From NCBI GenBank assembly GCA_033398695.1, contig CM065810.1, forward strand, positions 144,771,858-144,835,857: a DNA stretch of 64,000 nt. Direction: 5' to 3'. The stretch's first letter is position 1. Every line of letters begins with the position of its first letter. The notes beneath the pieces were generated by a model that was not told the origin of the DNA, made no database searches, and worked only from the letters and a program-made list of their open reading frames with translations. The position numbers were made by a program, and so were the translations under genes. Below, piece by piece: positions 57,271-64,000 of this stretch. The DNA is from Orobanche coerulescens. Taxonomy: Eukaryota; Streptophyta; Magnoliopsida; Lamiales; Orobanchaceae.

Positions 57271-57637
57271 GGCGCAAATATTTTAGACGTTGCCCGATTG
57301 ATCCTTCGCAGTTAATAGTCTTCTTCGTTTAGTTGACTACGCACTGCCCACGGCAATGTAATCAATCACTATCCACATTCGGTCGACCTTTTGAGAAGGG
57401 GAGCCACTGTTCACCCCTCCAAATTTTTTTTACAGGCCTCACATCATGTTTTTTATGTATTTTTTCCTTAAATATGCATGTATCTCCAATTTTATTTATT
57501 TATTTATTAATTATTTATATAAAAAAATTAATAAAGAAATCCAAATATTATTTATTTGTTTTTTTGTTCATTTTTATTCACATCATGTTTTTTATATTCG
57601 GTCATTTTCAACTTTACACTACTACAAATAATTATTA
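57269..57637. other. Intergenic, AT-rich
   Basis: No gene was recognised. T- and TTTATTT-rich sequence produces hydrophobic open frames without domains. An inexact repeat of TTTTTATGTATT- and TTTTTATATTCG-like sequence following ACATCATG occurs at about 57443 and 57584. Confidence 0.5.
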
Positions 57638-57640
57638 TTA

Positions 57641-58259
57641 GAGCAAGAGGTACCAAGGCGCCGTGGGTGGCGTTTTCCCCACCAGCCGAAAAATTCCGAT
57701 GGCTCACCACACCGGGTCTGGCGCCATGGGTTGTTGCGCCGTGGTGGCCAGCCTACGCGGTGTCTGTTTTTTTTTTTTTTTATGCGTGTGTATGGCTGAG
57801 GAAGAAGCCTTTGCTACACTTTGTTTTTGTGTTTTTTTTTGTGTTTGTTTAAAAGATAGTTTTTTTTTTCCTCTCTAAAAGCTGCAATCCATATCCAAGG
57901 AGGAAGAAGGCAAGTTTGGTGTGTTTGCAATTTCAGTCCTTGTGATTTTCTTTTATATTTTTGGTGTTGACAGTTTTAGTCCTTGTGGTTTTTTATGCAA
58001 TTTTTTTTAATTGTAATGTGTGTTTTTGTAATGTAATGTGTTTTTTTTAATTAATGAAGTTTATTTTAGTTAAAATTATGTATGTTTTATTTTAAGTGAA
58101 AAAAAAAAAAGTAAGCCGACGGCACCAGAATTTCTGGTGCCAACGGATACGGCCAGAATGTGGTGCCGTCAGATTTCTGGTGCCATAGAGATTTTTGCTG
58201 ACGTGGCACCAAAAATTCCCCATGGCACGAGCCCTACGGCTCAAGGGTTACCAGTGCTC
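57641..58259. mobile_element. PIF/Harbinger-like MITE
   Basis: A 619-bp element starting GAGCAAGAGGTACC and ending GGTTACCAGTGCTC, imperfect terminal inverted repeats (GAGCA...GGTA-CC), flanked by TTA at 57638-57640 and 58260-58262. A 3-bp TTA/TAA duplication and GAGCA-like ends are typical of PIF/Harbinger (Tourist-like) elements. The interior is non-coding, with long T runs and, at about 58121-58141, the palindrome GGCACCAGAATTTCTGGTGCC split over its centre. Confidence 0.75.
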
Positions 58260-58262
58260 TTA

Positions 58263-58689
58263 CAATGTCGAATTAGAATGATTGTTACTAAAATTTAAAA
58301 CATAATAATTATAATATAAATCAGTAGAAAGATAAAATAATTAGTTTATGATGTTTAAATAAATAGCATACTATAAATAAAATATATTTATATAATTAGT
58401 ATACTAATTATGGAACTTGTATTAACTATAATATGTGTTGCATAATAATTACAACTAAAATTAAAAAGGGTATTTTGGTCTTTTTATCATTTTTTTCAAA
58501 GTGTATGTGTGGGGGGTGGGGTGGGGGGGTGGGGGGTGAAATTAGTAGTTTGGGGAGGGGAGTAAAGAGGCTCCCTTTGAGTAAGAGGTAGTCTTCTTGG
58601 TTGTTATCAAAATGAGTATCACCGATCACTCCATCCATCCAACTATCCAAATTTTTAATGCAGTCTCCTTCAAATTTAGGTGGAGGGTT
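58263..58689. other. Intergenic, AT-rich, with a G-rich tract
   Basis: No gene. A G-rich run (about 58508-58563, mostly GGGGTGGGG units) could form G-quadruplexes on the plus strand. Confidence 0.5.
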
Positions 58690-59778
58690 TCATTTGGTCT
58701 TGGAACGATATTTTCAACTTGTTTCGTAATATGACGTTATTTTTTACCTGTTTCGTGCCAAGGCATCATGTTCAACGCATTTCACCCTAATGCGTCATTT
58801 TCGAACAATTTCGCCCAAGACAACAATTTCGACATGTTTCGCCTCGAGAAGTTATTTTCAACCCCGAAAATTATTTTCGACTCATTTTGTCCCAAAATAT
58901 TATTTTCAACCTGTTTTGTCCAGAGACGTCATTTTCGACCTCCTTCGTGCTTAGGCATCATTTTCGACCCGTTACGCTCCAGGATGACATTGTCAACTCG
59001 TTCTGGCCGTGGACGTCATTTTCGACATGTTCCACCCCAGAACGTTGTTTTCGATTTGGAGCGTCTTTTTCGACTCATTTTTGACCTGTTTCAACAGAGA
59101 TGTTGTTTCGACTTGTTTCGTTCTAGGACGAAAAAAGATGATGTCTCAGGGCAGAACATGTCGAAAATAATGTCTCTGGGCGAAAATAGCGGAAAATAAC
59201 ATCCTCACGAAATTAGTCTAAAATGACGTTCTGGGTCAAAACGAGTAAAATATAACCTCTCGTGACGAAACAGGTCGGAAATAGGAAAAAACGACCGGCT
59301 TGATGTCTCGAGACGAAAATAGCCGAAAACGATGCCCCCTGGCGAAATGGGTAGAAAATAACGGTGCATAACGAAATGGGTCGAAAATGTCATCCCAGGG
59401 CGAAGCAAGTCGGGAATGTAGTCCAGGGCGAAACTGGTCAAAAATGTCGTATACGGCAAAACTGGTAGAAACAGGCTAAAAATGACGCCCCCTGGACGAA
59501 ATGGATCGAGAATAACACCTCATGACGAAACGGGTCAAAAATGTCATCCTGAAGCGGAACGGGTAAAAAATAATGTCATGTGGAGAAATGAGTCGAAAAT
59601 AACGTCCCACGACGAAACTGGTCGAAAATGTCATCTCGGGGCGAAATGGGTCGAAAATGACTTTTCCAAAAACGTGTCAGAAATGACGTCCTAGGACGAA
59701 AATAGTCGAAAATGACATTCGAGGACAAAATAGACCGAAAATGACATTTTGGGAAAAACGGGCCGAAAATGACGTCCC
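58690..59778. repeat. Degenerate ~33-bp repeat array, reversed at its centre
   Basis: From 58690 to about 59127 units read roughly TCATTTTCGACCTGTTTCG followed by a variable CCnnGGACG. From about 59128 to 59778 the same unit occurs in inverted form (GACGAAACnGGTCGAAAAT then a GACGTC-like stretch). There are about 13 units in the first arm and about 20 in the second. Units have drifted strongly. Long open frames on both strands across it are by-products of a repeat length near a multiple of three. Confidence 0.85.
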
Positions 59779-59929
59779 TGTTGTGCGTGAAAAGTGGCTA
59801 ATGCATTATGGCTCACCATTACCTCAATGAGTGGGTATATCAAATTCATCAATATTACCATCAAATTAATATCCGGCGAGGCGAAGGGAATAAAGGTGTC
59901 CATAGTTGATTAGCAAGGAAATATCACCT

Positions 59930-60990
59930 TTAGTCAGTTCCCATGGACAATTACGAGTGCTGGAACTATAATGGTTCGACCAGGTACGAGCTTTCATATT
60001 TCCATTTTATGATTCTATGATTACATTGGACCAAATAACCAAGGGCTACACTAGCCAAGGGGTGGTGAATGGACCTTGCATGATTTCAGCCATCCAGCTC
60101 AAACGAGGTCTCCAAAGGGGCGAGGAGACGTACACTGTTTTTCTACTGCCAGTTCGTGAGGACGAGTTTGAGGAGAATATAAAGTGCCCAAGGAGGTCAA
60201 AATTGTGTCGGATGTTACGCGAGCTGAACTTCTGAAGAGGTTGCCACCAAGACGAGAGGTGGATAATAAGATTGAGTTGGTTGCCGATGCCAACTATCCA
60301 ACCAAGAAACTCTATAGGATGTCACTGCCTGAGCTCAAGGAGTTGCATTGACAATTGAAATACTTGTTCGAGGTCAGTATAATACAACCATCCAAATCTC
60401 TTTTTAGTTCACTTTTTTTTGTTTCAGAAGAAGCACGACAGGTCATTGTGCATATGTGTAGACTATATGGTGCTTAACAAGTTGACGATCTGCAACAAGT
60501 ACCTCATCCTGCCCATTGGCTATTTATTCTATGAACTTGGAGATTTCTCCAAGAACAATCTGGGATCCAGATATTGACAAGTCCGAATAGCAAATCGGAT
60601 GAGCCAAAGACGACCATGGTAACCAGGTTTGGGTTATATGAATTTCTAGTTATGCCATTTGGCCTAACGAATGCCCCTAACAACTTTTTATACTTTGATG
60701 AACAATGTCTTTCAACCGTACTTGGACACGTTTGTTGTTGTGTATTTGGACGATATTGTTATCTACTCCTCTTCTTTATAGGGGCATGTTGAACACTTGC
60801 AGCAGGTGTTCCCACCACTTCGGTAGAATGAACTTTAGGGCAGGATGGAGAATGCACCTTTCCCCGTGAATAAGTGACGTTCTTAGGTCACCACATCAAG
60901 GCTGAACAAATGCAACTTGTCATTTGCGAGCGATCTATCGAGTTTTTCTTTGATATTAGCTCTTCATTTCCTATTATTTGTCCATGTGAA
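59930..60990 (+). pseudogene. pol: Chromovirus-type Ty3/gypsy pol fragment
   Basis: Plus-strand remnants in several frames. The interval before RT is seen as QLKRGLQRGEETYTVFLLP, LLKRLPPRREVDNKIELV and YRMSLPELKELH. RT pieces include a changed FDYRALN-type motif (VDYMVLNKLTICNKY), [32 protein letters not shown] and the LGHHIKAEQ block. Order and sequence fit a chromovirus (Tekay/Reina-like) reverse transcriptase. Stops and shifts are frequent, and integrase is missing because the copia LTR at 61004 follows. A T-rich stretch at 60372-60427 looks like an intron but reads through as decayed coding sequence. Confidence 0.82.
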
Positions 60991-61003
60991 AGGTGTTCCC
61001 TAT

Positions 61004-62171
61004 TGTTGGGATAACAAATACCCTGTATCGAAACAGCCAGGATAATCAATCCCTGTATCGAATTGTGATAATAAGAGGTTCTGACAATATGCCAATCCTC
61101 AATACAGTAAGGAAACTGTATCGAAGAGTTGAAGTGTCAACCTGTATCGAAGGCATGTCACAGATCCAGCATACAGTGGAACCTTTCAGTACAACAAATA
61201 AGTCTTATAAAAGACTGAGTATGGAAGCTGTCTCGATTTGTCAATATAGTGATCTTCCATACAGCTCTCAACAGGACAAAGAAGGAATCATCAGAAGTCA
61301 AGTCCCGTTGATAAAGAAGTATTTAAATACTAAAGGATAAAGTATTTAAATACTGTCATTCAGAAGATCTTCAAATCCCGCTAAATCCGGATCGTGCTTT
61401 TTTATCCCATTGGAACGAAATCTTGCTCAACGGATTTATCCCAACGGATATATTTTCCAGAAGACTATATATATCTCCAGTGTTTGAAGACTGAAGACTA
61501 CTGAACTACTGAATGATAAAGCTTACAAAGAAATACTTAGAACAAAACATATCTACAAAGCTTACTGCAACTCAGATCTAAGAGATATACAGTGCTCAAA
61601 CATCTTGAACAACACTTCATCAGCTAGAAGCTCATAAAGTCAAAGCTGTTGTTCATACCCTATTCTATCCTTTGAACAAGCCCAGATCAGCCCTGTGTGG
61701 ACTGAGTAATCGTTGCTACTCCAGAATTGTGTGTGAAGGATTTGCATCGAAGAAGACGAAGCTTCATAACTGTGTGTGAAGAAGCAAGTCAAAGCATTAG
61801 CTCAAACCAATATGTGTGAACGGTTGAAGCTAAGATCTTTATATCAATCTGTGTGAACGATATATTGATTGTGTGTTGTTATAATTGCGTAGTTGTGTAC
61901 GTAGTAATTATAATAAACTTTTTACTCCTGTGTGGAGGACCAGTTGACGTAGAGTGGTTTACCTCGAACCACTTTAAATATTGTGTTATTTACCTTCTGC
62001 CTTACTTGTTTTAATTACTGTGATTATTTAAGTATACACTGCACATCGAGTTCTTTGTATCACAAGAACTTCAGTATTTAAGACTTCCGCTACGCACTCA
62101 GATTTAAAATCAATACAGCTTGTTGTTTAAACTACTTCCCAAGCTGTATCCTGTATACTTAGGGGCCAACA
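61004..62171 (+). repeat. 5' LTR of plus-strand Ty1/copia element (Copia-R)
   Basis: The 1168-bp LTR begins TGTTGGGATAAC and ends GGGGCCAACA, directly followed by a primer-binding site. Preceding bases CCTAT (60999-61003) are the candidate target duplication, whose partner lies off the window or has been lost. ACTATATATATCTCC at about 61463-61477 is a plausible TATA box. The small frame at 60993-61340 has no support. Confidence 0.85.
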
Positions 62172-62173
62172 AG

Positions 62174-62187
62174 TGGTATCGGAGCGG
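62174..62187 (+). other. Primer-binding site of Copia-R
   Basis: TGGTATCGGAGCGG, two bases after the LTR, is an initiator-Met tRNA type site with one change from TGGTATCAGAGC. Confidence 0.85.
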
Positions 62188-62279
62188 TTGATTCTAAAAG
62201 AATCAGTCGTATTTTTAATCGAATCAGATCCAAAATCACTTACCCTTTAAAACAGTCTCTTTCATTTCTTTACTTTCAC

Positions 62280-63569
62280 ATGGATACATCTATGATAAAA
62301 AAAGTGCCTATGTTCTCTATTAACGAATTTGATGATTGGAGAATTAGGATGGAGGCTCATCTTGCAGCAATGCACGAAGAGATGATTTTTGTTATACAGG
62401 ATGGCCCTATCAAGATCATGAAGGTAAACACGGCCGCAAGGATTGAAGGCCAAGCCCATGCTAAGATGCTCGAGAAGGAACGCGAGCAATGGACCACAGA
62501 TGAAAGAAAGCGAGCCAGCCTCGACAATGTGGCTAAGAATGCGTTATTTGTCACTCTTGACAAAGGCACGTTCTCGAAGGTAAAGAGCTGTAAATCAGCC
62601 AAGGAAATCTGGGATAAACTCAAGATGATTTGTGAGGGAACTGAGCTCTCAAAAGAAAACAAAATTTCAAAACTGACTCACTAATTTGAATCTTTCGAAA
62701 TGAAACCAACTGAGACACTTGAGGAACTTGACCTCAGATTCACTGGTATTGTTGGTGAACTTGAAGCTTTGGGCAAAATTTATACCCAAAAGAAGAAGAA
62801 CTTAAAAATTTTCAGATCTCTCCCTGCCCGATGGGACATTAAGACCATAGCTATGCGTGTATCTTGCAATCTTAATTAAATATCTACTTTTGATCTCTTG
62901 TCTGACCTCAAAGCTTTTGAGTATGATATTGACAGAAGAGAGAAAGCTGAAGAATCTCCTTCAAAGGTCACAGCACTAGCCGCTGTATCGAATCGTCGAC
63001 ACAGCATGCCCAGCTCGTCGAAGCCTAGTCACAAGAATGCTGACAGTGACGACGACATCCTGTCTCAAGATGAAATGGCACTTCTCATGCACAAATTCAA
63101 AAAGTTCGTCAAGCAGTCTGAAAAGACTCCCGACAGGCCCAAACCTGTCCACAAGGTAGGTACCGAAACTTCATCCGGTGATGCTAACTTGTGCTATAAT
63201 TGCAGGAAACCAGGGCATTATGCAAATAAATGTCCTCATTCCAAAGTTCAAAGGTTGCCGGAGGCCGAGCAACAAGAGAGAGATGAAAGAAGACGTGCTT
63301 GAAAAAACAAGCTCAAAGCCCTGATTGGAGAATCAGAAGCCTCCCCCACACCATCCAAATCAGAAGAATTTCTTCAGGTGGTCACTGAAAGTGATTTATC
63401 TGATGATGAGTTCGATGATAAAGCATATATGTGCTTTATGGCCAAAGGCATTCCGGAAGGTGGAGATAGCGATGATGAGGTAAGTTCAACCTCAGCTATT
63501 CCATCAAATGCATCTCATACTGTAGGTCACAAGTCGTCCAGGAACAAGTCTAGAGGGGGGGGTGAATAG
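62280..63569 (+). pseudogene. gag: Copia-R gag, with three in-frame stops
   Basis: A Ty1/copia gag starting at the ATG (62280), 93 bp after the primer site. Residues 1-134 contain the N-terminal region and the start of the UBN2 domain (FDDWRIRMEAHL, AKEIWDKLKMICEG). TAA at 62682-62684 interrupts it, after which the homology continues in the same frame (FEMKPTETLEELDLRF, KIFRSLPARWDIKT). A second stop lies near 62878, followed by 62898-63302 with a CCHC knuckle, CYNCRKPGHYANKC. A third stop at 63300-63302 is followed by an acidic tail (DLSDDEFDDKAYMCFMA). The frame ends at a G-rich junction near 63555. Large gag with an acidic region after the knuckle recalls Sirevirus-like copia, but protease and pol are outside the window or lost. 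Confidence 0.85.
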
Positions 63570-64000
63570 ACTTGTTGAAACTCTTGAACTCTTTTTCACG
63601 AAGAGTGAGTTTCTTCAGCTGACAGTTTAAATAAATGACTTGGAGTCGTTTGTTCTTGGATATGTGCGGAAGTCAGCTGATGACGAATATAAATTAACTT
63701 AATGAAACACTTAACAATGTATGCAGCAGTTAAGGTATGATGCAGTAAGACAGTAAATAACACAGGCAATTATAGTGGTCTCAGAGGTGGGGTAATCCTC
63801 TACTAATCCACTTTTCTCCAAACCAGTTGGAGATGAATTCACTATAATTTTCAACCAGTGATAAATATTACAGTGATTCACAACACACTACAACAGCTTC
63901 CAACCAGTGGAAATCCGTGCCGTTGTACACACACTTGACTGCCTTGCACCTCTTGATCCTCGATCCTCGGATGCCTTTACAGTCTCTTACTTCAACCAGT
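63570..64000. other. Unrecognised repeat-like sequence at right edge
   Basis: Directly after TCTAGAGGGGGGG a sequence starting TGAATAGACTTG begins, which has the look of a polypurine tract followed by an LTR start. The rest has no coding signal but contains three CAACCAGTG-type motifs (about 63853, 63901 and 63992) and an AGGTGGGGTAATCCTCTACTAATCC stretch split over two lines. Whether it belongs to Copia-R or to another element inserted in it cannot be told from this window. Confidence 0.35.

Noticed and set aside
57089..57277. Arg-Glu repeat protein frames upstream of the SAUR gene
   Set aside because: Pure translation of the (CT)n microsatellite.
58768..59199. 143-codon Phe/Arg-rich open frame
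   Set aside because: It follows the ~33-bp repeat array, whose unit length near a multiple of three keeps frames open on both strands; no domain is present.
60372..60427. Intron-like GT...AG stretch in the chromovirus pol fragment
   Set aside because: It reads as decayed coding sequence collinear with the usual pol order, so splicing is not needed to explain it.

Overview
The window is nuclear DNA of a flowering plant, most likely a repeat-rich eudicot. The evidence is nested LTR retrotransposons of both plant superfamilies, tRNA-derived SINEs, plant MITEs, a helitron-like terminus, a single-exon SAUR gene and a fragment of a plant triphosphate tunnel metalloenzyme. No bacterial, organellar or CRISPR feature was seen. 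Only one gene looks intact, the SAUR at 56487-56870 (minus). Most other coding signal is retrotransposon gag and pol, nearly all broken.

Layout. 1-2570: 5' LTR and primer-binding site of a minus-strand Ty3/gypsy-like element whose body lies off the left edge. 2571-3472: microsatellite and AT-rich DNA. 3473-12151: a complete minus-strand gypsy-type insertion with 3.0-kb LTRs and a CATTC target-site duplication; it has lost pol and all of gag except zinc-knuckle remnants. 12152-14933: AT-rich DNA with no recognisable gene. 14939-50034: a very large nest. Its outer boundaries are two ~164-bp minus-strand Ty1/copia LTRs flanked by the same 5 bp, GAAAT. Inside, from left to right, are the outer copia 3' region; an 8.5-kb gag-only gypsy element (15667-24133); a copia array LTR-internal-LTR-internal (24134-34271 plus 48658-48736), with a 14.4-kb Tat/Retand-type gypsy (34272-48652, duplication CCACG) inserted in its outermost LTR; a solo gypsy LTR (45408-47726, duplication CAAAA) inside one LTR of the Tat element; a broken TTM3-like gene fragment (about 48948-49300); and the outer copia leader and 5' LTR. 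This gives four clear levels of nesting.

50035-61003 is less dense: an Emigrant-like MITE, two copies of one SINE family (one with a duplicated head), a 685-bp tandem duplication with helitron-like 3' ends, the SAUR gene with a 90-bp (CT)n tract upstream, a PIF/Harbinger-like MITE with TTA duplications, a 1.1-kb array of ~33-bp repeats that reverses direction at its centre, and a degraded chromovirus pol. 61004-63569 is the 5' LTR, primer site and gag of a plus-strand copia element. 63570-64000 is unrecognised repeat.

The most interesting points are: (i) an independent multi-exon gene antisense to the Tat element, with its own TATA box, introns and poly(A) signal; (ii) arrays of short perfect palindromes in the U3 of related gypsy LTR families, always next to the TATA box but with a different palindrome in different families; (iii) the TTM3-like fragment apparently captured inside a copia element with no recognisable gag-pol of its own; and (iv) the head-to-head repeat array at 58690-59778. 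All identities are by eye from motifs; no database search was run.
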